NCBI RefSeq assembly: GCF_030182585.1
Contig: NZ_JARXOW010000001.1
Coordinates: forward strand, 682,001-746,000
DNA length: 64,000 nt
Direction of reading: 5' to 3'
From: Pedobacter faecalis
GTDB taxonomy: Bacteria > Bacteroidota > Bacteroidia > Sphingobacteriales > Sphingobacteriaceae
Shown here in pieces: positions 36,961-46,519 of the stretch. The position numbers and the translations under genes were made by a program. Under the pieces are notes generated by a model. That model was not told the origin of the DNA, made no database searches, and saw only the letters and a list, made by a program, of their open reading frames with translations. The first letter of the stretch is position 1. Every line of letters begins with the position of its first letter.

Positions 36961-39900
36961 TTGAAAAGGATACTCACCGCTACACTATTTGCTTTTATTG
37001 CCATCACCAGTAATGTGATTGCCCAGCCCTACTATTTTCGGAACTATCGCGTAGAAGACGGCTTGAGCAACAATACGATCTTTACGGTGACCCAAGACCA
37101 ACGAGGTTTTATGTGGTTTGGCGGCAAGGAAGGGCTGATCAGATTTGACGGCAGCAACTTCAAAGCCTATAACGAGGCAGGCTATCCGGAAAGCGTCCGC
37201 GGGTTTATCCTAAAAATTGTGGCTGCTGGAGATGGAGCTATATGGATGGCGACCAGGGCGGGTGTATATAAATTCAACGACCAGACAGAAAGATTCTCAT
37301 TGTTGAAACAGATTCCCCAGATTGAAATAGAGAAGCTCGCTGTGGACAGCCAGGCTAATATATGGGCCATTGCAGGTCGTAAGCTGTATCGTTACAAAGC
37401 CCTTCGTAAGGAAACGAAGAGATTTTCAGTCGGCCAGGACGCCGACATCGCAACTTTTAACACAAACGGAGAGGCGATGTGGCTCTGCACCACCTCGGGC
37501 TATATTTACGAGTATATAAATGATGGAGACCGCTTTGTCTGCGCGAACCCAGACCATCCCCTTGCCGCGGGCCACGGACGGATCACAACAATATACAGCG
37601 CAGGCAGCACCGTGTTTCTGGGATCAACTACGGGGTTGATCGCTTTTGATCGTCAGTCGCGAAAACACCGGTATGTCATTAGCTCCAATACGTTTGGTCA
37701 GCCAGTATACGTCAGAAACATGCTGCAGAAAAGTGAAAATGAGTTTTGGATTGCTACAGAGGCTGGTATTGTCATTTATAACCGTAAAACGCAAAGCATT
37801 TCGCGACTGACGCGAAGCTATACAGATCCTTACGCGCTTAGCGACAATGCCGTTTATAGTTTATTTAAAGATGTGGAAGGCGGCATATGGGCAGCTACGT
37901 ATTTTGGAGGTTTAAGCTATTATCATCCAAGATTATCGGTTTTTAAAAAGTATTTTCCCAACTCAGCCTCAGACGCAATAAGTGGAAATGCGGTCCGTGA
38001 AATATGTAAGGATGAGTACGGGAACCTCTGGGTTGGGACAGAAGACGCCGGACTGAACAAAATTGAAAAAACAACAGGTAAAATTACCAGCTTTAGAAGT
38101 GCTCCGAAGAAAGGCGCCTTGTCATCTGATAACGTACATGGGCTGCTGGCCCAGGGAAAAGAACTATGGGTAGGGACGTTTGAACGGGGTTTGGATATTC
38201 TCGATATCAAAACAGGTAAAGTCATCAGGCATTACGGGGCTGAAAGTTCTTCGAGCGGACTAAAAACGAACTTCATCAACGTTTTATATAAAACCAAAAG
38301 CAAGATCATATATGCAGGGACGGACCGGGGACTTTATGCCTACGACCCTGTCGCAGATCGCTTCAGGCTGACAGAAGGATTGCCTGGCGACTGTTATGTG
38401 ACGACCCTGCTTGAAGACCATGAGGAAACGCTGTGGGTGGGCACCGTCCGAAACGGTGTGTTTTTTAAAGATAGATCACGTAAAAAGTGGCTAAGCTATA
38501 AACATAGTGATACTGAGGACAACAGCCTTAGCAATAACATGATATCGGATATCTTTCAGGATAGCGACCATCATTACTGGTTTGCCACGGAAAATGGAGG
38601 ACTTAACTTCCTTGACAAAAACAAGAGAAGGTTCAAGAGGATTACCCTAGACGATGGATTGCCGAGCAATCTTGTTTTAAAGACGCTTGAAGATGCAGAA
38701 AAAAACATTTGGGTAACCACCTCCAAAGGTTTAGCGCGATATAACCGCAAGGCCGGGAACTGGACTATTTTTGATCAGCCTCAGGGACTTCTGACTGATC
38801 AGTTTAACTACAACTCTGGACTGAACGACAAAGGAACTTTTTACATAGGTACAATACGCGGACTCATAAGTTTTCAGCCAGCCGAGTTGCAGTCGTCCGC
38901 CACCCTGCCGCGTGTCTACATTACAAGCTTTAAGGTATATAACACTGAACTTAAGATCGACAGCAGTATATTAAAGAGATCGATAAGCTATACGGATACC
39001 GTACAACTCAGACATGATCAGTCCTCCTTCAGCATCGGTTTTTCCGCATTGAGCTTTATCGCTCCGCGGGTTAGTCAATACCTCTACAAGATGGACGGAC
39101 TCGACACGGCCTGGACCTTCCTGAAAAACAACAACATAGCCCACTTCACCAAGCTGTCGCCCGGCACCTACCGTTTCCGCGTAAAGCCGGCAGCTACAGC
39201 AGATACGCTCGGCGCGGAACAGCAACTCGTGATCGTTATAGACAGGCCCTTCTGGCTCAGTAATTACGCACTCGCTGTGTATGGTGTGTTAATCCTAGGA
39301 GTGTCGACCTGGCTCATTTCCAACTACCGCAGAAAAAGCAGGGAAAAGACCGAGCGACACTTAAAACAGCTTGCGCTCAATAGAGAAAAAGAGATGTACC
39401 AATCTAAAATGGAATTTCTGACGAATGTAGCGCATGAAATCCGGACTCCCCTTACCTTGATTAAAGGCCCGTTGGAACAGGTCATGGATGAGGTTGGCCA
39501 AATGAAGTCAGTATCTAAAAGCTTAAACAACATCTCTCGCAATACGGAACGGCTAATAAAACTCAGTGATCAGTTGCTCGATTTCCGCAGAGCAGAATCT
39601 GAGCTGGCCGGCAAAACCAGTGCGCAGATTAATTTATCTGCCTGCCTTCAGGAAATCATTGATGCCTATTCCGATATGGTAGCTAAGAGCGAAATTCGGT
39701 TAAAAAGCCAACTGCAACCCGGTGTACTGGCCCGTATAGACGAAGAATCGTTCACCAAGATAGTTGACAACCTGATTGGAAATGCTGTTAAATACGCCAA
39801 GAGTGCGGTATATATTGAGTTCCAAACAGTTGAAAAGGACGCTGATTTGTGCATGAAGGTGGCTAACGACGGCTTCGTTATACCATCACATTTAAAAGAA

Positions 39901-40062
39901 AAAGTCTTTGAAAGTTTCTATCGCATCCCGGATACAGCACATATTTCCGGATCAGGAATAGGTCTCACTTTAGCGAGATCGCTAGCTGAATTGAACGGTG
40001 GTACACTTGTGCTGGAAACAAATGAAGCGATGAATATATTTGTCCTGAAGCTGCCGCTATGA
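36961..40062 (+). CDS. HTCS-like sensor histidine kinase, without its own receiver
   Basis: Membrane sensor of 1033 residues with TTG start, followed by a signal peptide (MKRILTATLFAFIAITSNVIA). The periplasmic part is a 14-or-so-bladed propeller of Reg_prop repeats (FRNYRVEDGLSNNTI, WFGGKEGLIRFDG, LWVGTEDAGLNKI) and a Y_Y_Y domain (about 680-760). One membrane helix (about 775-795) leads to HisKA with the phospho-acceptor H825 in NVAHEIRTPLTL, and a HATPase with DNLIGNAVKYA and GSGIGLTLA. It resembles hybrid two-component sensors that detect polysaccharide fragments, but the receiver and AraC domains are in the next gene, which overlaps by 4 bases. Confidence 0.9.
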   Translation: MKRILTATLFAFIAITSNVIAQPYYFRNYRVEDGLSNNTIFTVTQDQRGFMWFGGKEGLIRFDGSNFKAYNEAGYPESVRGFILKIVAAGDGAIWMATRAGVYKFNDQTERFSLLKQIPQIEIEKLAVDSQANIWAIAGRKLYRYKALRKETKRFSVGQDADIATFNTNGEAMWLCTTSGYIYEYINDGDRFVCANPDHPLAAGHGRITTIYSAGSTVFLGSTTGLIAFDRQSRKHRYVISSNTFGQPVYVRNMLQKSENEFWIATEAGIVIYNRKTQSISRLTRSYTDPYALSDNAVYSLFKDVEGGIWAATYFGGLSYYHPRLSVFKKYFPNSASDAISGNAVREICKDEYGNLWVGTEDAGLNKIEKTTGKITSFRSAPKKGALSSDNVHGLLAQGKELWVGTFERGLDILDIKTGKVIRHYGAESSSSGLKTNFINVLYKTKSKIIYAGTDRGLYAYDPVADRFRLTEGLPGDCYVTTLLEDHEETLWVGTVRNGVFFKDRSRKKWLSYKHSDTEDNSLSNNMISDIFQDSDHHYWFATENGGLNFLDKNKRRFKRITLDDGLPSNLVLKTLEDAEKNIWVTTSKGLARYNRKAGNWTIFDQPQGLLTDQFNYNSGLNDKGTFYIGTIRGLISFQPAELQSSATLPRVYITSFKVYNTELKIDSSILKRSISYTDTVQLRHDQSSFSIGFSALSFIAPRVSQYLYKMDGLDTAWTFLKNNNIAHFTKLSPGTYRFRVKPAATADTLGAEQQLVIVIDRPFWLSNYALAVYGVLILGVSTWLISNYRRKSREKTERHLKQLALNREKEMYQSKMEFLTNVAHEIRTPLTLIKGPLEQVMDEVGQMKSVSKSLNNISRNTERLIKLSDQLLDFRRAESELAGKTSAQINLSACLQEIIDAYSDMVAKSEIRLKSQLQPGVLARIDEESFTKIVDNLIGNAVKYAKSAVYIEFQTVEKDADLCMKVANDGFVIPSHLKEKVFESFYRIPDTAHISGSGIGLTLARSLAELNGGTLVLETNEAMNIFVLKLPL

Positions 40063-40820
40063 TGAATGCAACAATTCTTTTGATTGATGATAACCCGGAG
40101 ATACTTGAGTTCATAGAAGATTCAATCGCTGCACATTATCAGGTTTTGAAGACTCAGCAACCCATGCTTGTTGAAGATATACTCAGAGGAAATCCAGTAG
40201 ATCTGATCATCAGCGATGTTATGATGCCAGACCTCGATGGCTTTGAACTATGCCGCCAACTCAAATCCAGCATGGCCTGGTGCCATATCCCGCTCATACT
40301 GCTTACGGCAAAAAATACGCTTACATCAAGGATCGAAGGGCTCGAAACCGGGGCCGATGCATATATCGAGAAACCCTTTTCACCCCGGCACCTGCTGGCG
40401 CAGATCAAAAATCTGCTCGAAAACCGAGACACCATCCGAAATTACTTTGCATCATCGCCGCTAAGCCATTTAAAATCAACAGCGGGCAACAATGCAGATG
40501 AACAGTTTCTGGAAAGACTCAATGATGCAATCACCAGCAACCTGGACAATCCGGGCTTTGACATCCAGTCGCTCGCAGATTTATTGTGCATAAGTCGGCC
40601 CACACTCTATCGCAAGGTGCGTTCCGCCTCTAATCTTACCCTAACGGAGATTATCACTTTAGCCAGGTTAAAAAAAGCCGCAGCCTTGCTGTCGGAAGGC
40701 ACTTACCGAATATCAGAAGTCGCAAACATTACCGGTTTCAGCTCGCCTAACCATTTCAGTCGCAGCTTCTTCAGGGCATTCAAAATGTCGCCAAGTACCT
40801 TCATCAAGAACCTGGAATGA
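40059..40820 (+). CDS. Response regulator with AraC-type DNA-binding domain
   Basis: Transcription factor of 253 residues. A receiver domain (about 1-120) has D10-D11, the phosphorylated D53 in LIISDVMMPDLDG, a threonine in LLTAKN and K at EKPFSP. The C-terminal domain (about 150-253) has two helix-turn-helix motifs typical of AraC (IQSLADLLCISRPTLYRKV and ISEVANITGFSSPNHFSR). The ATG overlaps the kinase stop (ATGATG), so the two are a coupled sensor-regulator pair, together equal to one hybrid protein. Target genes likely include the adjacent GH127 gene, by inference. Confidence 0.92.
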   Translation: MMNATILLIDDNPEILEFIEDSIAAHYQVLKTQQPMLVEDILRGNPVDLIISDVMMPDLDGFELCRQLKSSMAWCHIPLILLTAKNTLTSRIEGLETGADAYIEKPFSPRHLLAQIKNLLENRDTIRNYFASSPLSHLKSTAGNNADEQFLERLNDAITSNLDNPGFDIQSLADLLCISRPTLYRKVRSASNLTLTEIITLARLKKAAALLSEGTYRISEVANITGFSSPNHFSRSFFRAFKMSPSTFIKNLE

Positions 40821-40830
40821 CCTCGCTGTA

Positions 40831-41242
40831 TTAATGCGGCAGCCTGTCTCGTATAAGGCCGTACACCCATGTGCCCGCAATGGCACTCAGCAAAGTCACC
40901 CCAACAACCGTCGCCCCCGTGCCAATCTGCGCGAAAAGCGGCCCTGGACAGGCACCCGGTTAGCGCCCAACCGAAACCGAAAATCAAGCCGCCGTAAATC
41001 TGCCCCTTGTTAAACGTTTTCGGAGCAATCTTAATCGGTTCGCCGTAGATGGTTTTTATCTTGAACCGCTTTATTATGAAGATCGAGATCATCGCCGTAA
41101 TTACGGCACTACCAATAATCCCATACATATGAAAGGACTGCAAACGGAACATTTCCTGGATGCGAAACCAACTTATCACTTCCGATTTTACGAAGACAAT
41201 GCCGAAAAGCAGGCCAACGAACAGGTATTTAAGGTTCTTCAT
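40831..41242 (-). pseudogene. DUF6691 (YeeE/YedE second half) with single-base frameshift
   Basis: Membrane half-transporter of the YeeE/YedE type. The frame from ATG at 41240-41242 is normal for 95 codons, up to GGLIFGFGWALT, then goes out of register. The family continuation ACPGPLFAQIGTG...GLIRDRLPH is found in the next frame, from 40953 down to TAA at 40831, 40 residues. One extra base (T or one of the Gs) in the GGGT at 40954-40957 accounts for it. Restored length is 136 residues. The unshifted frame instead runs to 40703 and would overlap the response regulator. Either a sequencing error or a truncated gene; the conserved cysteine of ACPGP is lost. Confidence 0.85.
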
Positions 41243-41251
41243 ATGCCGTGG

Positions 41252-41827
41252 TTAAAGTGAAAGTATCAAAGGCAAAATCAAATTGCCCATGGCAAATCCG
41301 CCAATCATAAAACATATGGTAGCCACAAGCGATGGCCATTGTAAATTAGCTATGCCCATAATGGCGTGCCCGCTTGTACATCCCCCCGCATAGCGCGTAC
41401 CGAATCCCACGAAAAAACCACCGACAATGATCAGAAAGAAGCCCTTCATAGTGAGCAGCGACTGCCAGTTAAAGATTTCCTCGGGAACCAGATTATCGTA
41501 GTTGGTGATTCCATATCCAGCGAGCTCTCCTGCCAAAACCGGGTTTATTTCCACCGGATCTGGATTCGGCAAAAAACTGGAAGCGATGATTCCGCCTAAA
41601 AAGATTCCGAACACGAAAAGAAGGTTCCATACCTCATTTTTCCAGTCGTATTTGAAAAAGGTAATGTCCGCAGGGATACACATCGCACAGATATGCCGTA
41701 ATGATGAGCTGATACCAAACGATTTGTTGCCGATAAGCAATAGTGTGGGTACGGTAAGCCCGATCAGCGGACCAGCAACATACCAGGGCCAGGGTCCCTT
41801 CAATAGTTCCAGCATATCTTTTTCCAT
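41252..41827 (-). CDS. YeeE/YedE family membrane protein (sulfur transport-like)
   Basis: Inner-membrane protein of 191 residues from the ATG at 41825-41827; the frame is open 12 codons upstream. About five hydrophobic segments, with the conserved GTRYAGGCTSGHAIMG motif, whose cysteine is equivalent to the thiosulfate-relay cysteines of YeeE. In Bacteroidetes it is paired with a DUF6691 protein that supplies the second half of the transporter, as here (10 bases apart). The substrate is probably a reduced sulfur compound; that is inferred from relatives. Confidence 0.88.
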   Translation of the reverse strand: MEKDMLELLKGPWPWYVAGPLIGLTVPTLLLIGNKSFGISSSLRHICAMCIPADITFFKYDWKNEVWNLLFVFGIFLGGIIASSFLPNPDPVEINPVLAGELAGYGITNYDNLVPEEIFNWQSLLTMKGFFLIIVGGFFVGFGTRYAGGCTSGHAIMGIANLQWPSLVATICFMIGGFAMGNLILPLILSL

Positions 41828-41941
41828 TGAGCTAAATATCGGAAAAATCCCCTTTCGGGCCAAGGCGCAAGGGCTTACAAAAAGTCGATCCCTACCCGCG
41901 AAATGTGCTCCAATAATTCCGTATTGTCGATGTGGTGCCCT

Positions 41942-43261
41942 CTAACTATTTAATATTCTAAATATCCCTTCGTTCTCGACAATCCAAAGCCCCAGGCGCT
42001 CATCTGTAATCCCTTTCTGAAGGCGATAGGTAAATACAGGCTGTCCCCCAATCATTTTAGTCTCCAGAAAACTGAAATTAATATTTTCCCTCTTCTCAAG
42101 TTTCTTTGCTACCTCAGTAATATGGGTAGACACCATAAAAAAACTGCTTTTGATCTTAGCAAAGGAATCGATAATGGAAAGCGACGCGTCATAAGCGTCC
42201 TTTACATTTGTACCTCTGAACAGTTCGTCAAAAATCACAAGCATACTCCTGCCCTCGCTAACCTTTTCAGCTACATGCTTTACCCGCTTCACCTCGGTGT
42301 AGAAATGGCTATAACCCTCGTTGAGGCTATCTGGCAGGTTTATCGTGGTAACTAATCCGTCTAGAACACTAAACTCCATATGCCTGGCGGGAACGGGTAA
42401 ACCAAGATGAGCGAGATAAACACATACGGCCACAGACTTAAGAAATGTCGATTTTCCTGCCATGTTCACCCCAGTTACGAAACATACATTTTTATCCTGA
42501 GAAAAATTGATATCGTTCGTGACAGGATCCTTCAAAAATAAATGAAACGCCCCTTCAATTCTGAGGACATGTGATGTGCCGGTACTCAATATGGGATAGC
42601 TTAACCCATACATCTTGCCGGCTTTCACGACCGCGACCGACGCGTCCAGCTGGTAAATGAGTTCGAGAAGAATTTTGACCTCTTTAAGCAAACTCTTTCT
42701 GATCGTAAAATTACATCTATTTAATTGGCTGATATTCAATATGCCAGGACGGGTGTCTATCCCTGAGCGAATATTTACATCCTTCAGTAACCCTAAAACA
42801 GCATCTTTAATAGCTAAAAGCAACTCGGGAATTTCGCCCTGAAGATCATCACAAAATGCTTTAATGACTTTGATAAGATCCAGGAGCTCATGAACACCGC
42901 GAAGCTTATTGTAGCTCTCTTGGCTAAGCCCTGTAAAGTTATTGATCGCCTCCCATACCACTCCAATCTTACTGAAAGGCCTGGGCGAGCTCCTTTGGTT
43001 AACAAAATATTCAATAAAGTCGACGGCCTCCTTGTCGAAATTCAGTTTTATTTCATGCTCAAGCAAATAGGAAAACAACGCATGCCTGCTCTCCAACAGC
43101 TCTGCGTCCACCAAGGGGTTTTCAAAGATGAGCTTTAGCTTTTCACTTCCACCTAGTGTAGAGGTCTGGTTGAAATGGGAAAATACACTTTTGTCGCGCT
43201 TTTCGACCCCAAATATCTGAAGATCCCTGAAAGTTTGAGCATCAACGTCGAATCTTTTCAT
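41942..43261 (-). CDS. MutS-like ATPase lacking mismatch-recognition domains
   Basis: DNA-binding ATPase of 439 residues from the ATG at 43259-43261; the open frame goes to 43372. It starts with the MutS core/lever part (DLQIFGVEKRDKSVFSHFNQ) and ends in the domain V ATPase: Walker A GVNMAGKST, Walker B LVIFDELFRGTN and STHITEVA. Domains I and II, which read the mismatch, are absent, and no Smr domain is present, so it is neither MutS1 nor MutS2. Such short MutS homologues are common in Bacteroidetes; function is unknown. Confidence 0.87.
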   Translation of the reverse strand: MKRFDVDAQTFRDLQIFGVEKRDKSVFSHFNQTSTLGGSEKLKLIFENPLVDAELLESRHALFSYLLEHEIKLNFDKEAVDFIEYFVNQRSSPRPFSKIGVVWEAINNFTGLSQESYNKLRGVHELLDLIKVIKAFCDDLQGEIPELLLAIKDAVLGLLKDVNIRSGIDTRPGILNISQLNRCNFTIRKSLLKEVKILLELIYQLDASVAVVKAGKMYGLSYPILSTGTSHVLRIEGAFHLFLKDPVTNDINFSQDKNVCFVTGVNMAGKSTFLKSVAVCVYLAHLGLPVPARHMEFSVLDGLVTTINLPDSLNEGYSHFYTEVKRVKHVAEKVSEGRSMLVIFDELFRGTNVKDAYDASLSIIDSFAKIKSSFFMVSTHITEVAKKLEKRENINFSFLETKMIGGQPVFTYRLQKGITDERLGLWIVENEGIFRILNS

Positions 43262-43453
43262 TAAATTTATCTGGCCGCGAAAGGATTGCCTAATCGTAAA
43301 TACAAAATAAGTGCGAGAGTAAGGCTTATTATCGACATAAGTAAGCCAGTCGAGCAGTACGATAGGAAACAAGTTGTGTTCAATGATGATAGCGACAGAA
43401 CAGCTAAGTTTTAGAAACGAGAAAGGGAGCCATCTTTGACTCCCTTTTCTCTG

Positions 43454-43527
43454 TACCCCGGAAGAGGTTCGAACTCCTGACCCACGGTTTAGAAAACCGT
43501 TGCTCTATCCAGCTGAGCTACCGAGGC
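43454..43527 (-). tRNA. tRNA-Arg (anticodon TCT)
   Basis: Cloverleaf of 74 bases on the minus strand: acceptor GCCTCGG with CCGGGGT, D arm GCTC...GAGC, anticodon arm ACGGT-TTTCTAA-ACCGT with anticodon TCT, T arm with TTCGAAC, discriminator A. The CCA end is not encoded. Confidence 0.96.
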
Positions 43528-43590
43528 ATTCCCTTTAGAAGCGCCAAAGATATAAAATCGGCTAAATAAGCGCAAATCTTATTGTAAATA

Positions 43591-43617
43591 AAAAAGGCTG
43601 GTTTTACAACCAGCCTC
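43591..43617 (-). terminator. Terminator of the histone-H1-like gene
   Basis: GGCTGGTT and AACCAGCC form a stem with a TTAC-type loop; on the minus strand it is followed by TTTTTTATTT. It lies 18 bases after the TAA at 43635. Confidence 0.85.
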
Positions 43618-43634
43618 TTATATCTTGCAATGGA

Positions 43635-43811
43635 TTACTTAGTGTTTTTCTTCTCAGTAATTTCTGTACGGATTTCCTGAGCAAGTCCCTTCAGTTCCTG
43701 CATTGCCTTACGTACTCTTGTACCAGCAGCGCCATTTCCTGAGTTGTAAAATTTGTCAGCATCAGCCTCTACGCTTGCAACCAATTCTTTCAGTTTTGAA
43801 AATTTGTCCAT
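43635..43811 (-). CDS. Histone-H1-like protein
   Basis: Small protein of 58 residues (MDKFSKLKELVASVEADADK, then FYNSGNGAAGTRVRKAMQEL and KGLAQEIRTEITEKKNTK). The GTRVRKAMQELK segment is the hallmark of the short histone-H1-like (Hc1-type) proteins of Bacteroidetes, thought to bind DNA, although this one is not strongly basic. ATG at 43809-43811 with a long AT-rich upstream region. It is a single-gene unit with a terminator. Confidence 0.88.
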   Translation of the reverse strand: MDKFSKLKELVASVEADADKFYNSGNGAAGTRVRKAMQELKGLAQEIRTEITEKKNTK

Positions 43812-43917
43812 GTCTTTCTTCGTTTAAGATTTTAATATTTTTTTAATATATCGCTCTAAAGTAATTCTTTATTGAATATAGTCCAAAAGAATATTCAACA
43901 ATCTTTTTTAATTTTTT

Positions 43918-45015
43918 TTAACTGTTCAACATCACAATATGGCCTGTGCGGACCGACTCGTCGCATGCCAGGGCAATCTTTAAGCTGTTCACTGCGTCGG
44001 CTGTAGCGTCCGAAAGATCAGCATCGCTGCGTATCGCCTCGAGAAAGAATCGCTGCTCCCTGTTGCAAAGCTCCTGATGATCAGGCTCATCGCTTAAATC
44101 GACCCATTCGTCTGAGCGTGCAAACAGGCCATCCGCCCCTAGTTCGGCATGGTGAACCTTCAAAGATTCTGTCTTGGTATGCGCATCTATATTGTCTGAA
44201 TTTCCGCTGGCTGAGGCATTTTTTGCGACAATGGAAACACTGCCCCTGGGGCCTATCACATCTTTAATAAAAAACGCTGTTTCACTCATCATCGGCCCCC
44301 AGCCTGCCTCGTACCAACCAATAGAACCGTCCTCAAAACGGATCTGCAACTGACCGTAATTATAGTTCCAGGCCGGAATATCGTCGGTAAGCCTTGCTCC
44401 GATCGCGCTCACCTGTACAGGCCGCGAACGGGTCATCTGGCACATCACATCGATATAATGTACCGCGCAGTCTACAATCGGACTCAGGCTGTTCATCAGG
44501 TTGCGGTGCACCGTCCATTTGGCGCCGCTGCTCTGCTGGTTCAGGTTCATACGCATCACCAGTGGTTTACCGGCCGACGCCGATAGCTCGATGAACTTCT
44601 GCCAGGAAGGATGATACCTTAAAATGTAGCCCACTACCAGTTTCTTTCCATTCCTGCGTGCGGCCTCAGCTACGCGTTCGGCTCCTTCTACCGTATCTGC
44701 AATTGGCTTTTCAATAAACACATGGCAGCCGGCGTCGAGAGATTTCACTGCATAGGCTTCATGGGTATCCGGATATGTCGCGATACACACGGCATCGGGT
44801 CGTGTGGCTTCAAGCGCCTCGTAGAAATCACTGAACAAGGCATAGCCGCCGCCAAGCCGGTCGTTCAGTGTCTTCTTGCTTTGGCCGGTCGATACCAGTC
44901 CGCAGATCTCAAACCCGTCTATATGGTGATAGGCTATGGCATGCGAAGCGCCCATATTGCCGCAGCCTACCACAAGTACCCGAAGGGGCTTATCCGTATT
45001 CATCTCTAAGTCCAT
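43918..45015 (-). CDS. Gfo/Idh/MocA family oxidoreductase (cytosolic)
   Basis: NAD(P)-dependent oxidoreductase of 365 residues. The Rossmann loop is VLVVGCGNMGASHA, followed by the VCIATYPDTHEAY segment and the catalytic EKPIADTVEGA lysine; the C-terminal half is the GFO_IDH_MocA_C domain. ATG at 45013-45015 is used; a second ATG at 45001-45003 is possible. It follows the secreted homologue at 45018-46472 by 2 bases, so both are one operon. The sugar or inositol-like substrate is unknown. Confidence 0.92.
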   Translation of the reverse strand: MDLEMNTDKPLRVLVVGCGNMGASHAIAYHHIDGFEICGLVSTGQSKKTLNDRLGGGYALFSDFYEALEATRPDAVCIATYPDTHEAYAVKSLDAGCHVFIEKPIADTVEGAERVAEAARRNGKKLVVGYILRYHPSWQKFIELSASAGKPLVMRMNLNQQSSGAKWTVHRNLMNSLSPIVDCAVHYIDVMCQMTRSRPVQVSAIGARLTDDIPAWNYNYGQLQIRFEDGSIGWYEAGWGPMMSETAFFIKDVIGPRGSVSIVAKNASASGNSDNIDAHTKTESLKVHHAELGADGLFARSDEWVDLSDEPDHQELCNREQRFFLEAIRSDADLSDATADAVNSLKIALACDESVRTGHIVMLNS

Positions 45016-45017
45016 GC

Positions 45018-46472
45018 TTATATACCAAGCGTCCAGCCTGCCCGGTAATTTCTCTTTACAAACTGATTTACTTCATCAAAATTGGTGACTTTCAGGTTTT
45101 GCTTATCCCACAGCAGCTTGATGTCGCGACCTGGGTAACTGATCCTTCCGTTGGCATCTCTGCGCTGCACATCAATTCCTCGAATGGCCAGATTTGCGAT
45201 CAGCAGTGTTTCGGTGAGGGGACCAGCAGTTTCAAAGGGCGAACTCAGTTCCATCTTGCCATACCCAGCTATAGAGGCCTCGGCAAATTGTGCGTAATGG
45301 CCATCCTCCTGTCCGGGCACCCTGGTTATGCTCACTTTGGTTTTGTCGGATTCGTTTCTTGAAAGCGGAAGTAACTTTGGATTCATGCCATAGGTTTCGC
45401 AGATCATCTTGCCCTTTGTTCCTATAAACAACACGCCATTATCACCAAAGCTTTCATTCGGACCCAACTCCTCTGGTCGCTCCGGCTTTATACCACCGTC
45501 CATCCAGTGAAGCTGCACATCATCTTTAGCCTTTCCTGTTTTATTGAAGGTCATGATCACATGGCTGGAAGGGGGACAACTCTCAGGGAAATAGCCCCTT
45601 CTGAATTCATCTACATATACGCTGCCCACGCTGCATTCTACGCTCACCGGCGTCTCGAGCCCTAAGACCCTGAAGGGTGGCTCTACCAGGTGACAGCCCA
45701 TATCGCCTAGTGCACCTGTACCGTAATCCCACCAGCCGCGCCAGTTGAAGGGTACCATTTTATCTATATAAGGTTTGTACGGCGCACTGCCAAGCCATAA
45801 ATCCCAGTCTAATTCTTTTGGAACCGGCGCTGTTGTGGTAGGCCAGGCTATCCCCTGCGGCCACACCGGCCGGTCGGTCCAGCAATACACGGTATGTACC
45901 TTCCCTATCTTACCCGCGTTATACCATTCCTGTAAACGCCTTACCCCGTCGCCGGAAGCGCCCTGGTTTCCCATTTGGGTAACTACCTTATAACGTTTGG
46001 CTGCCTCAGTGAGCATCCTGGCTTCATACACATCATGCGCCAGGGGCTTCTGCACGTAGACGTGCTTGCCCAACTGCATGGCGGCCATCGCGATCTGAGC
46101 GTGCGTATGGTCGGGCGTAGACACCGTGACCGCATCAAAATTGTTCGCTTCTTTATCGAACAGCACCCGGTAGTCTTTATAGTATTTCGCTTTCGGGAAA
46201 TTGCGTATAGAAGTCGCCGCGCGGCGATCATCTACATCACATAAAAAGGCTACATCTGTTTTGCCGCCTTTCACAATCAGGGAAATATCGCTCTCCCCTT
46301 TTCCCCCTGCGCCAATACCGGCAAGGAGCAGGCGGTCGCTCGGCGCCAGAAATCCTTTTCCTCCAAGAACATGTCTCGGCACGATCATAAATCCGGCTGC
46401 GGCTATGGCGGCAGTCTTAAGGAAGTCGCGGCGGTTCCTGGCCGCCTCAGGTTTGTTTGCTTCTTCTTTCAT
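45018..46472 (-). CDS. Gfo/Idh/MocA family oxidoreductase with Tat signal
   Basis: Oxidoreductase or glycosidase of 484 residues. It begins with a twin-arginine signal (NRRDFLKTAAIAAAGFMIV), so it is exported folded with its cofactor. The Rossmann part has LAGIGAGGKGESD, VSTPDHTHAQIAM and the YVQKPLAHDVYEA lysine. It resembles the exported GH109-like group of the family, for which both dehydrogenase and NAD-dependent glycosidase activity are known. It is co-transcribed with the cytosolic homologue just downstream. Confidence 0.92.
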   Translation of the reverse strand: MKEEANKPEAARNRRDFLKTAAIAAAGFMIVPRHVLGGKGFLAPSDRLLLAGIGAGGKGESDISLIVKGGKTDVAFLCDVDDRRAATSIRNFPKAKYYKDYRVLFDKEANNFDAVTVSTPDHTHAQIAMAAMQLGKHVYVQKPLAHDVYEARMLTEAAKRYKVVTQMGNQGASGDGVRRLQEWYNAGKIGKVHTVYCWTDRPVWPQGIAWPTTTAPVPKELDWDLWLGSAPYKPYIDKMVPFNWRGWWDYGTGALGDMGCHLVEPPFRVLGLETPVSVECSVGSVYVDEFRRGYFPESCPPSSHVIMTFNKTGKAKDDVQLHWMDGGIKPERPEELGPNESFGDNGVLFIGTKGKMICETYGMNPKLLPLSRNESDKTKVSITRVPGQEDGHYAQFAEASIAGYGKMELSSPFETAGPLTETLLIANLAIRGIDVQRRDANGRISYPGRDIKLLWDKQNLKVTNFDEVNQFVKRNYRAGWTLGI

Positions 46473-46519
46473 CTAGGTTTTGGTTATGTGGTATAACCAA
46501 ATCTATACAAAAAGACCTG

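Noticed and set aside
40703..40830. C-terminal part of the unshifted frame of the DUF6691 gene
   Set aside because: These residues arise after the frameshift, overlap the response regulator on the other strand and match no transporter; the true stop is at 40831.
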